In this document: piece after piece, positions 1-7,305 of the stretch
Position numbering within the stretch: position 1 is the stretch's first letter
How the letters are laid out: every line of letters begins with the position of its first letter
NCBI GenBank assembly: GCA_031282605.1
Contig: JAITDK010000226.1
Location: 1-18,680, forward strand
Direction: 5' to 3'
DNA: 18,680 nt
Source: Oscillospiraceae bacterium
GTDB taxonomy: Bacteria > Bacillota > Clostridia > Christensenellales > Aristaeellaceae
Notes under the pieces: model-generated
Told to the model about the DNA's origin: nothing
Databases searched by the model: none
The model's input: the letters and a program-made list of their open reading frames with translations, nothing else
Made by a program: the position numbers and the translations under genes

Positions 1-433
1 TGGCCCAGCGTGAGTCATACATGCCCAGACTGCGCACCAGCAGGAACGACGGGATCATACCGCCAGAAAAGTACATCGTGAATATGATGAACAATGTGAT
101 GGCGACCCGTCCCGTCAGATATGACCGCGACAACCCGAACGCGCCGCACACGGTCAGCGCCAGACTGATAGCCACCCCGGCGATTACGTACAGGAGCGTG
201 TTGCCGTACCCCGTCCAGATGGCCGGATACTGGAACACCAGCTTATACGTGGCCAGCGAAAACTCACGCGGCCATAGCAGGAACTTGCTGCCGCGATATA
301 CGGCGACGGGGCTGGACACGGACGCCACTAACACATAATAGACAGGATAGACGCACACAAGTACCAGCAGCGTCAGTATAGCGACGTTGGCCGTATCAAA
401 CGCCGCGCTGCCCGCCGATCGTTTGTTGATCAT
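1..433 (-). CDS. Carbohydrate ABC transporter permease, LplC/YtcP type (3' part outside window)
   Basis: Inner-membrane subunit of a binding-protein-dependent sugar importer; the second permease of the pair encoded here. The visible 144 codons start MINKRSAG and give a first hydrophobic helix (about residues 14-35, ILTLLVLVCVYPVYYVLVAS), an extracytoplasmic loop with the family-typical FSLATYKLVF, then further membrane segments and the stretch MYFSGGMIPSFLLVRSLGM, characteristic of LplC/YtcP permeases. The EAA loop that contacts the ATPase lies beyond the window edge. The ATG at 433 follows the stop of the upstream permease by 12 bases and is preceded by a GGGGGGA ribosome binding site; an in-frame TGA five codons upstream excludes an earlier start. 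It is the last visible gene of the operon starting at 6444. Family assignment is secure; the substrate is not known. Confidence 0.92.
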   Translation of the reverse strand, partial: MINKRSAGSAAFDTANVAILTLLVLVCVYPVYYVLVASVSSPVAVYRGSKFLLWPREFSLATYKLVFQYPAIWTGYGNTLLYVIAGVAISLALTVCGAFGLSRSYLTGRVAITLFIIFTMYFSGGMIPSFLLVRSLGMYDSRWA

Positions 434-445
434 TCCCGTCCCCCC

Positions 446-1375
446 TCACCACAGCCCGCTGCCCGTAGCGCTGCGCGACAGCCTGTTTGCGGACAGCAGC
501 AGTATGAAATTGACCACCGAGTTGAACAGTCCCACCGCCGTGGAATAGCTGAAGTCCTGCTCCAGCAGACCCTTGCGGTAAACATACGTAGATATAACAT
601 CCGCTGTCGAGTACACGGTCGTCGAGTATATCAGCAGTATCTTCTCATAGCCCAGCGAGAGCATCTGGCCGATACGCAGGATCAACATAATCATGATGGT
701 GCCCAGAATACCCGGCAGCGTCACATGCCACAACCGCCCCCCGCGGTTTGAACCGTCTATCGCCGCCGCTTCGTAAAGTTCCTGATCAATCCCCGCCAGC
801 GCGCTCAGGTATATAATCGATCCCCATCCGACGCCCTGCCAAACCTCCGAGGCGGTATATACACCCCAGAACAGCTCAGGCCTCACGAGAAACTGTATCG
901 GCTGTCCGCCAAACATCTTGACGATCTCGTTGATCATACCACGCGTTGACAAAAAATCCAGCATCAATCCCGATACTACGACCGTTGATATGAAATAGGG
1001 CATGTATGTCAGCGTCTGCACAGTGCGCTTGAACTTGGTTCCGCGCAGTTCGTTGAGCAGCAACGCCAGTATGATCGGCGCGGGAAACCCAAATATCAAC
1101 CCGTACAGGTTGATCATTACGGTGTTGCGCAGCAACCGCCAGAAGGTATAGTTGTTCAGGAAGCTTATGAAGTGCTTGAACCCGACAAAGGGGCTGTTCA
1201 GCATACCCCGCGTGATGGAGTATCGTTGGAAGGCGATCACGTTGCCAAACATCGGTCCATAATTGAATATCAGATAATACAGCAGCACCGGCAGCAGTAT
1301 CGCATATACCTGACGATGTTTCATCATCTGACGCAGAACGGAACGTCTGCGAACCGCTATGCCCGGTTGGGTCAT
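446..1375 (-). CDS. Carbohydrate ABC transporter permease, LplB type
   Basis: First membrane subunit of the sugar importer, forming a heterodimer with the next permease. The protein has 309 residues, the usual length for the LplB/YteP group. It begins with a basic cytoplasmic tail (residues 1-22) and a first helix at about 23-40 (ending YYLIFNYGPMFG, typical of this group), and carries six predicted helices in all. The EAA loop that docks the ATPase is visible at about 201-222 (ELYEAAAIDGSNRGGRLWHV). The ATG is preceded by AAGGAGG at good spacing (1384-1390). It lies 150 bases downstream of the binding-protein gene, and two stem-loops fill that gap, so expression is probably lower than that of the binding protein. 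No ATPase is encoded in the window; a shared MsmK-like ATPase is inferred. Confidence 0.95.
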   Translation of the reverse strand: MTQPGIAVRRRSVLRQMMKHRQVYAILLPVLLYYLIFNYGPMFGNVIAFQRYSITRGMLNSPFVGFKHFISFLNNYTFWRLLRNTVMINLYGLIFGFPAPIILALLLNELRGTKFKRTVQTLTYMPYFISTVVVSGLMLDFLSTRGMINEIVKMFGGQPIQFLVRPELFWGVYTASEVWQGVGWGSIIYLSALAGIDQELYEAAAIDGSNRGGRLWHVTLPGILGTIMIMLILRIGQMLSLGYEKILLIYSTTVYSTADVISTYVYRKGLLEQDFSYSTAVGLFNSVVNFILLLSANRLSRSATGSGLW

Positions 1376-1422
1376 GGTCAGCCCTCCTTCATAGGCGATA
1401 AGGCGGTGGTACGGATATCAAG

Positions 1423-1458
1423 AGGATTGCCGCGCCGCTTGAGCAGCGCGGCAATCCT
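1423..1458 (-). terminator. Perfect 13-bp stem-loop between binding-protein and permease genes
   Basis: AGGATTGCCGCGC pairs perfectly with GCGCGGCAATCCT around a 10-base loop. Only a short, interrupted T-rich stretch follows on the minus strand, so read-through into the permease genes is expected. Such hairpins after solute-binding-protein genes usually protect the upstream mRNA or attenuate transcription, which gives more binding protein than permease. Function is inferred; the pairing is seen directly. Confidence 0.65.
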
Positions 1459-1462
1459 TAGT

Positions 1463-1521
1463 CTAGAGCCTTTCGGAAAATCGCGCGCGGGTCTTGCAGT
1501 GTCTTTTCGAACAGGCCCTAG
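1463..1521 (-). terminator. Long imperfect stem-loop directly after the binding-protein gene
   Basis: Starting four bases after the TAA stop of the binding-protein gene, CTAGGGCCT pairs with AGGCTCTAG (one mismatch). The stem continues inward through TTCG/CGAA and AAAA/TTTT with single-base bulges. It has no run of T after it, so it is more likely an mRNA-stabilising or processing structure than a strict terminator. Confidence 0.55.
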
Positions 1522-1525
1522 CGAT

Positions 1526-3112
1526 TTACCGGGCGTTGTAGCGATCCAGCGCGGCCTGCTTCAGTTCGATAGCGCGCGTGACACCCATCGCTTTCATCTG
1601 ATCCACCATCGTGTCCAGATGCTCCAGCGGCAACTGGCCCAGTATGATGCGGTCAATCGTCTCGTCGAAATATGTCAGGATGTCGTTCATGATGGACGCG
1701 TACTCGGCCTGTTCGTCGCCGGTCATGGACGTCGGCGGCATGATCATCGACTGATCCACGCGGGACATGTACTGCACAACGCAGTCCACGCCGTCCGGAT
1801 GGGTTGATTGCTTCCACGAAGCGTACCTCTGGATGCCCGCGAACACGCTGACCTTGGCCGGGGTATATATGGCGGACGCGGTGTTGATATCGTACTGCGG
1901 GTTATTGGTGACAATCTCGGTCAAGATGGGTTCACCGTCGACATAGTTGTAGCTGACGCCTTCCACGCCGTAGTTGCGGATCAGTTCGCCCGTCGGGCTG
2001 TAGTTGAAGTCCACCCACTTGATAGCGCCGAGCGGATCCTTGGCCGCAGTCGTAACGGCGAGGCAGCCGCCCATAACATTCGCGCCGGCTTCGGAGTAAA
2101 ACACGGGCGCCAGATCGCTGGTTGGGTTCGGCCCGCGCAGGTATGGGATGGGCTTGAGCGGACTTTCAATGCCGCGCTCCTCAAACAGCAGCGCCAGCTT
2201 GGTTACCTGGGTGTTGAACATGAATCCGGCTTCGTCGGCGATCATCGCAGCGTCGATGATGTCGCGGTTGTTCGTCACGTAGTTCGGATCGACGAGGCCT
2301 TCCTCGACCAGCTTGCGGATGTAGGCTATGCCCTCCTTGAACTCCGGCTCGATCGGGCCGTACTTGGCGATCGTGCCGGTGGGATCGGTTAGGAAGTCAT
2401 ACGTGGTGTTGAAGGAGAACAACAGCTGACCCAAACCTTGCGAGGTGTCCGCGCGGAACTTGCCCGCCATCATCGGTACGAAGTTCGCGGCGTCCGAGAC
2501 GTTCTGCTCCTTGAACGCCTTGAGCACGTTATACAGATCGTCCGTGGTGTCCGGGATGGGCATACCGACCTTCTCCAGCCAGTCTACGCGTATCTGCGGG
2601 CCGTTCCAGATGCGCAGTTCGTCGTCCTTGCGCACGGAGGTCATGTAATAGATAGAGCCGTTATCCTGGCGAACCTGCTTCTCTATCTTGGGCAGATCGA
2701 CAAACAGCTGCTTTATGTACGGCATATCGCCATTATCGTAGTACGGGGTCATATCCACGATAACGCCGTCGTCGACGTATTTCTGGATGCCGCCCGTGAT
2801 TGTCATCCAGCCATAATTGATGATATCAGGCAGATCGCCCGAAACTATCATCAGGTTGAACTGCTCGGCCGCGCCTGTGCCTGCCGGCGGGTGGATCCAG
2901 TTGATCTTGGTGCCCGTGACGCGTTCCAGTTCCTCGTAGGCGATGGACGCGTGTATGTCGTTGCCGGCCTTCACCAGCCACCCACCAAGCTCCGACCATA
3001 TGGTCAATTCCTTGGGCAGACCCTCAACGCCGCCTTCTTCCGCCATCGCGGGCGTGAGCGACAGCGCCATCAGCAGCGTGACCATCAGGGCAAGCAGTTG
3101 GTTACGTTTCAT
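1526..3112 (-). CDS. Extracellular solute-binding protein of carbohydrate ABC transporter (LplA-like, family 1)
   Basis: Substrate-capturing subunit of the importer encoded by this operon. The 528 residues match the large LplA-type binding proteins that pair with LplB/LplC permeases. A signal peptide is clear: MKRNQ, a hydrophobic core LLALMVTLLMALSL, and a likely signal peptidase I site after TPAMA (residue 24). Unusually for Bacillota there is no lipobox cysteine, so the protein would be released or held some other way. The mature part has the family pattern DLPDIINYGW near residue 95 and VDWLEKVGMPIPDTTDDLYN, the usual helix after the first lobe. ATG start with GGAGGAA at suitable spacing. 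It follows the UroD-family gene by 33 bases. Ligand unknown; oligosaccharides or uronides are typical of the family. Confidence 0.95.
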   Translation of the reverse strand: MKRNQLLALMVTLLMALSLTPAMAEEGGVEGLPKELTIWSELGGWLVKAGNDIHASIAYEELERVTGTKINWIHPPAGTGAAEQFNLMIVSGDLPDIINYGWMTITGGIQKYVDDGVIVDMTPYYDNGDMPYIKQLFVDLPKIEKQVRQDNGSIYYMTSVRKDDELRIWNGPQIRVDWLEKVGMPIPDTTDDLYNVLKAFKEQNVSDAANFVPMMAGKFRADTSQGLGQLLFSFNTTYDFLTDPTGTIAKYGPIEPEFKEGIAYIRKLVEEGLVDPNYVTNNRDIIDAAMIADEAGFMFNTQVTKLALLFEERGIESPLKPIPYLRGPNPTSDLAPVFYSEAGANVMGGCLAVTTAAKDPLGAIKWVDFNYSPTGELIRNYGVEGVSYNYVDGEPILTEIVTNNPQYDINTASAIYTPAKVSVFAGIQRYASWKQSTHPDGVDCVVQYMSRVDQSMIMPPTSMTGDEQAEYASIMNDILTYFDETIDRIILGQLPLEHLDTMVDQMKAMGVTRAIELKQAALDRYNAR

Positions 3113-3145
3113 TGTCGTGTTCCTCCATTCATATTATGCTTCCTG

Positions 3146-4126
3146 TTATGCTTCATGCGCCAGTTCATCTAGCGCTTCCTTAACCCACAGGAACCTTGTG
3201 TCGTCCACATCGCCCGGTATGGTGCAGTCGGCGCCGATGATAAGCCCCTCGTTCGAGCCGAATTCATCCACATAATCCCGCACGATCTTTTTGGCGAACG
3301 CCTTAACCTCATCCTTTGAGCCGTTCTTATAGAGCAAACCCGTTTTGCGGTTATCAAAACCGCCGATGACCGTCTTATCAAGGCCAAACAGCTTGCGTCC
3401 GTCGTTGAGCGAGAGATTCTCTATGAAGATAGCCCAGTTAAACGCCTGCGCCGGATAATCCTTCCATACCTCCAGGTTGTTCGGCAGGCCGGCCCATCCG
3501 CATAGGTGAGCGATGTTGACGCCGCCCACGGCGTTGGCGCGGCTGAATACGGCAAGATCGGACGGCGTGATCATGCGGCGGTATTCCTCAACGGAGAAGC
3601 GATCCTTCTCGGCGCCTTGCAGCGCGACGTATACGCCCGTGCACCCGCCCTCCGTTATGACGGCCTCCGCCAGATCTGCGCATTCCTCCGCTATCACCGC
3701 GAGTCCGGAGAGCGTGCTCGCTTCGTCTTCCTTCAGGTGAGCCATAATCATCTCGTCGCCTGGCCAGCGCATCACGGAGAACGGGGCGAATATGTTGTAG
3801 AACGTGAGCGTCTCGCCCTTTAGCTCCTCATTGATCCGCTTGCAGCGTTCCACCTGCCCTTTGAAATATGGGCTGTCCTTGCCCAGCTTCTTGATATGCG
3901 CCCAGTCGGACGCCTTGCTCGCGCCATAATCGGCCTGAGATCCGCCGAAACCGTCGCTCATTATCTTCATGTAATCAACCTGCGTACGGCGGAAATACTC
4001 CAGCTCCGCTTGAACGCATCCCTCGCCACGCGCCTTCTCCCCGCCAAAGTGGTACCAGAAACTGAAAGGCGTGCGGTCGACCGGTTTACCCTGAAACGCG
4101 TTGAGTACCCTTGTCTTTTTGTCCAT
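3146..4126 (-). CDS. Uroporphyrinogen decarboxylase superfamily protein, probable Zn-dependent methyltransferase-like
   Basis: Cytoplasmic TIM-barrel protein of the UroD superfamily (326 residues), with the family opening KTRVLNAFQGKPVDRTPFSFW. The N-terminal MRQAGR signature of true HemE is absent, so heme synthesis is unlikely. Instead H207-x-C209-G and C301 (in GADCTIPGD) match the H-x-C...C zinc triad of the MtaA/MtbA corrinoid methyltransferase branch. Its place between a cysteine desulfidase family gene and a sugar ABC transporter suggests a catabolic role, perhaps removal of a methyl group from an imported compound, but no corrinoid protein gene is visible. AAGGAG precedes the ATG. The gene starts 21 bases after the upstream stop, so it is part of the same transcript. 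Superfamily membership is secure; the reaction is unknown. Confidence 0.9.
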   Translation of the reverse strand: MDKKTRVLNAFQGKPVDRTPFSFWYHFGGEKARGEGCVQAELEYFRRTQVDYMKIMSDGFGGSQADYGASKASDWAHIKKLGKDSPYFKGQVERCKRINEELKGETLTFYNIFAPFSVMRWPGDEMIMAHLKEDEASTLSGLAVIAEECADLAEAVITEGGCTGVYVALQGAEKDRFSVEEYRRMITPSDLAVFSRANAVGGVNIAHLCGWAGLPNNLEVWKDYPAQAFNWAIFIENLSLNDGRKLFGLDKTVIGGFDNRKTGLLYKNGSKDEVKAFAKKIVRDYVDEFGSNEGLIIGADCTIPGDVDDTRFLWVKEALDELAHEA

Positions 4127-4147
4127 TCAAAGCATTCTCCTTGCCGT

Positions 4148-5449
4148 TTATGCCTCGCGCAGCAGCGAGAGTATCGCGTCGTTGACTCCGGTCATCGCCT
4201 CGCCGCCGAGCCTGCCTATGCCCGCCAGGGTTTGCTCGATATCCATGCGCACGATGCCGTCGCGCGCGCCCGCGCCCACACCCGCCAGCGCCAGCGCGGC
4301 CGCCTGATACGCCGCGTGTACGCTGGTCGCGATCTTCAGCGCGCAGCCCGGCTTCGCTCCGTCGCAGAACATCCCCGTAATATCCGCCGCCATCGAACGC
4401 ATCGCGGCAAGTACCGCTTCGTCGTCGCCGTCCATCATGAACACCAGCCCCGCGCACACCCCGATCGCGGCGGAAACCCCGCATCCGCACAACGCGCTCA
4501 ACCGACCTAGGTACGTCTTGGTGTGGATGGTAATCAGCAGGCTCATCGCCAGCGCGCGCAGCATCGTCTCTTCCGAAACCGACGCGTGTTTTGCCGCCAC
4601 CATGATGGGCAGGGACGCCGTCAATCCCTGATTCCCGCTGCCCGCCGTGCTCATAACCGGAAGGTCGCAGCCGGCCATGCGCGCGTCAGCCGCCGCGGCC
4701 GTGAGCGCGATGGCCTCCTGAGCCGCGTCGCTGCGTAAGAATCCCGTGCGGCGATTCGTCTCCAGCGTCTTGCCTACCCTAAGCCCCCACTCGCCCCTCA
4801 GTCCTTCCCGCGCGATGCACAAATTAACCGCCACGACCTCGCGCAGCATGTGAAACGATTCAAACGGTTCCATCCTGCAGAAATCAAGTATACCGCGCAC
4901 TGTCATCGATTCCGGCGGAGCGGCGAGCGAAGCGCGCCCGGCGTCGGTCAGGCCGTCCTGCCGATCCTCCGCCATTTGAAAGAGAACCTCGCCATCCAGT
5001 TCTTTCAATTGAATCTGATTGTGAAAACGCGCGATCACGCACCGAGCCGTATGACGCTCCGACTGACACGCCGCCTCGAAATACACCTTCTCCGCGGACG
5101 ACAGCATGGTGATATGCACGCGTCCGTCGTCCGTCATGCGCCGCGCCCGGTCGATCTGCTCCGACCGCAGGTTTTGCATGACCGCAAGCCCTTGCGCCGG
5201 ATCGGCGATCACACAGCCCAGCGCGGCGGCAATCGCGAGTCCTGTCGCGTTAGGCACGCCGGGGATGCCGACGTTCATTCCATTTTTGTACACATACGGG
5301 CTGACGGCGAGCGTGACCCGGAGCGCCGGTTCGCCCAGCAATTCAGCCGCGGCGGCCGAACACAGCGCAGCGGCGGCAGGCTCGGTGCAACCCTGCGCTA
5401 AAACCACCTCGCGGCGCAGCGATTCCAGGTACAGCGCGCTGCCGTTCAT
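4148..5449 (-). CDS. L-cysteine desulfidase / serine dehydratase alpha family protein (UPF0597, CyuA-like)
   Basis: Predicted cytoplasmic iron-sulfur lyase that removes sulfide and ammonia from L-cysteine to give pyruvate; relatives include E. coli CyuA (YhaM) and archaeal cysteine desulfidase. The 433 residues are full length. Diagnostic motifs are GCTEP (C21), PNATGLA near 66, TAGSGNQG (268-275), LCGCGVSAAIG (C321, C323) and MFCDGAKPGCALK (C362, C369). Three of these cysteines would bind the [4Fe-4S] cluster, as described for the archaeal enzyme. The ATG overlaps the stop of the upstream reductase by four bases (ATGA) and its own ribosome binding site is weak, so translation is probably coupled. 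The true substrate could be another amino acid or hydroxy-amino acid, since the family is broad and the genetic context is sugar uptake. Confidence 0.92.
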   Translation of the reverse strand: MNGSALYLESLRREVVLAQGCTEPAAAALCSAAAAELLGEPALRVTLAVSPYVYKNGMNVGIPGVPNATGLAIAAALGCVIADPAQGLAVMQNLRSEQIDRARRMTDDGRVHITMLSSAEKVYFEAACQSERHTARCVIARFHNQIQLKELDGEVLFQMAEDRQDGLTDAGRASLAAPPESMTVRGILDFCRMEPFESFHMLREVVAVNLCIAREGLRGEWGLRVGKTLETNRRTGFLRSDAAQEAIALTAAAADARMAGCDLPVMSTAGSGNQGLTASLPIMVAAKHASVSEETMLRALAMSLLITIHTKTYLGRLSALCGCGVSAAIGVCAGLVFMMDGDDEAVLAAMRSMAADITGMFCDGAKPGCALKIATSVHAAYQAAALALAGVGAGARDGIVRMDIEQTLAGIGRLGGEAMTGVNDAILSLLREA

Positions 5450-6444
5450 GGCGTTCCATCCGATAATATAGCGTCGATCCGGCTCAGTTCGTCCGCCGTG
5501 AAATCACAATGGCTCGCGACGCCCACGCAATCCTTAATCTGGGAGAGCTTGCTTGCGCCTATGATCACAGTCGCGGTCACGGGATCGCGATGCAGCCACG
5601 CCAGAGCCATCTGCGCCAGCGTCTGGCCGCGCTCCCGCGCGATTTCGTCGAGCCGCCGCGCCTTTCCGACCCGTTCCGACGTTATTTGATCCGCCTTGAG
5701 GAATACGCTGGAACCCGCCGCGCGGGAATCAACGGGGATGCCTTCCAGGTAGCGGTTGGTCAACAGACCCTGCGCCAGCGGCGAGTACGGCGCGGAGCCG
5801 ACGCCATGTTCACGTAAAACGCCGTATAACCCTTCCTCCGGCCGGCGGTCGAACATGTTGTAGCGCGGCTGGCAGATCAGCATATTCACACCCATGGACT
5901 TGAGAATACCGCACGCCTCCGCGGCCTGTTCGGCGTTGTAGTTGGATATGCCGACATACATAGCCTTACCTTGACGTACCGCCTGCGCCAGCGCATCCAT
6001 CGTTTCCTCAAGCGGCGTATCCGGATCGGGGCGATGGTGGTAGAAGATATCCACGTAATCAAGGCCCATGCGGGAGAGACTCTGATCCAGACTGGCGAGC
6101 AGGTATTTTTTGCTGCCCCATTCGCCGTACGGGCCTGGCCACATCCGGTATCCCGCCTTGGTGGATACAATAATCTCGTCCCGATATCGTTTCAACCCAT
6201 CCTTCAGTATGCGGCCGAACGTCGTTTCAGCCGAGCCTGGCGGCGGACCGTAGTTATTTGCCAGGTCGAAATGGGTGATACCCAAGTCGAATGCGCCCAA
6301 GATCATATCCTTGCACTGGGCGTAAGCGGTCTCCTCCCCGAAATTGTGCCACAACCCCAGCGATACCAGCGGCAGCGCCAGCCCGCTGCGCCCGCATCGC
6401 TTATATTTCATGCGCTGATAACGGTCTTCCGCGGAACAAACCAT
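5446..6444 (-). CDS. Aldo/keto reductase, YghZ (L-glyceraldehyde-3-phosphate reductase) type
   Basis: NADPH-dependent TIM-barrel oxidoreductase of the aldo/keto reductase superfamily. The protein resembles the AKR14/YghZ group, with MWPGPYGEWGSKKYLLASLD after the active-site lysine and LGLDYVDIF-like and DPDTPLEETM segments (here RMGLDYVDIFYHHRPDPDTP). The catalytic tetrad is intact: D60, Y65, K96 and H137. YghZ relatives reduce L-glyceraldehyde 3-phosphate and methylglyoxal; the substrate here is inferred only. The ATG at 6444 was chosen because AAGGAGTG sits seven bases upstream. The internal Met at residue 12 aligns with the usual family N-terminus but has no ribosome binding site. It is the first gene of the six-gene operon. 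It ends in a four-base overlap with the next gene. Confidence 0.95.
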   Translation of the reverse strand: MVCSAEDRYQRMKYKRCGRSGLALPLVSLGLWHNFGEETAYAQCKDMILGAFDLGITHFDLANNYGPPPGSAETTFGRILKDGLKRYRDEIIVSTKAGYRMWPGPYGEWGSKKYLLASLDQSLSRMGLDYVDIFYHHRPDPDTPLEETMDALAQAVRQGKAMYVGISNYNAEQAAEACGILKSMGVNMLICQPRYNMFDRRPEEGLYGVLREHGVGSAPYSPLAQGLLTNRYLEGIPVDSRAAGSSVFLKADQITSERVGKARRLDEIARERGQTLAQMALAWLHRDPVTATVIIGASKLSQIKDCVGVASHCDFTADELSRIDAILSDGTP

Positions 6445-6500
6445 GGATGATCACTCCTTACGCCATTGCTTATGCCGAACATATAACTTCACTACACAGC

Positions 6501-6529
6501 AGTATATTACAGGCCACGAACGGCATCAA
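6501..6529 (-). promoter_or_regulatory. Promoter of the reductase-transporter operon
   Basis: On the minus strand TTGATG (6524-6529) and TATACT (6501-6506) are separated by 17 bases, a good match to the main vegetative sigma factor consensus. The start codon of the first gene lies about 57 bases downstream. It stands immediately after the terminator of the upstream regulator operon. Confidence 0.7.
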
Positions 6530-6616
6530 TAAACTTTTTAACTTGCTAGGCGTATGTTTTAACCTATACTGCCATAATTCCGCGGCCTCAGTAAGCCGCA
6601 AACCACCAAAGTTTAA

Positions 6617-6646
6617 ACCGCCGTGGGATTATCATCCCACGGCGGT
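6617..6646 (-). terminator. Intrinsic terminator of the XRE regulator operon
   Basis: ACCGCCGTGGGAT pairs perfectly with ATCCCACGGCGGT around a four-base loop. On the minus strand it is followed by TTTAAACTTT. It begins 11 bases after the stop of the membrane-associated XRE gene, so it closes that operon and insulates the next one. Confidence 0.85.
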
Positions 6647-6657
6647 CTGTTATCCTC

Positions 6658-7293
6658 TTACGCCCTGTCCGCGTGCGCCGCGAATATGTAATACAGCGGG
6701 ATTGTCATGAACAGCAGCCACCAGGGATGCCACCAATTCAGGAAGCAGCCCATCGACAGATACACCAGCGTGATCAGCACGGGATAGGGGAACTTCAGCA
6801 GCGCGGAGCGCAGCGGCTCATGCTCGAAGTCGGGCACCGTGTAATACAGCGGGATCGTCAGGAACAGCAGCCAGCCCGGATGCCACCAGTTGAACAGGAA
6901 TCCCGCCGCCAGATACGCCGCGGTTACAATGATCGGGTATGGGAACTGTACGCGGCTGATGCGGATATTCGTCCCGCCGATATGGAAATGATAGTCGTCG
7001 GTCTGGTCGAATTCCTCCTTGAACCCGGCGGACTCTCCGACGAATTCGGCGTAGGTTCCGCTCGCGCCGGGCACGCTTACGTCATCCGGATCTTCGTCCA
7101 GCAACAGGCTGTCCAGCGACACGCTGTATACCTTCGCCAGCTTGATCAGCGACGGGGTGTTGGGCCAGTCAACGCCGGATTCCCAAGCCTCGACAGCGGC
7201 GACGGGTACAGCCAGCATAGCCGCCAGTTCATCGCGGGTGTAGCCGTGTTCGCTGCGCAGGGCGGCTAGTTTTGCGGCTGTGCGCTCGTTCAT
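6658..7293 (-). CDS. XRE-family regulator with duplicated C-terminal membrane module
   Basis: Predicted membrane-bound DNA-binding protein of 211 residues. Residues 6-62 form a Cro/C1-type helix-turn-helix (LAALRSEHGYTRDELAAML and the recognition region VAAVEAWESG). An acidic linker (about 63-110) leads to two tandem copies of a hydrophobic module. Copy 1 (about 117-152) and copy 2 (168-203) both read FPYP, then a helix, then NWWHP-x-WLLF-x-TIPLYY, giving about four membrane helices. The ATG is preceded by AAGGAGG, which overlaps the stop codon of the upstream XRE gene (TAAGGAGG), so the two are probably translated together. The target genes and signal are unknown. A membrane sensor role is inferred from the architecture. 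Confidence 0.88.
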   Translation of the reverse strand: MNERTAAKLAALRSEHGYTRDELAAMLAVPVAAVEAWESGVDWPNTPSLIKLAKVYSVSLDSLLLDEDPDDVSVPGASGTYAEFVGESAGFKEEFDQTDDYHFHIGGTNIRISRVQFPYPIIVTAAYLAAGFLFNWWHPGWLLFLTIPLYYTVPDFEHEPLRSALLKFPYPVLITLVYLSMGCFLNWWHPWWLLFMTIPLYYIFAAHADRA

Positions 7294-7305
7294 GGGGAAG
7301 CCTCC

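Noticed and set aside
1172..3275. Several plus-strand open frames opposite the permease and binding-protein genes
   Set aside because: All are antisense to well-supported genes, without ribosome binding sites or known domains.
3146..4126. Assignment of the UroD-family gene as hemE
   Set aside because: The HemE N-terminal arginine signature is absent, a zinc triad is present, and no other heme gene is nearby.
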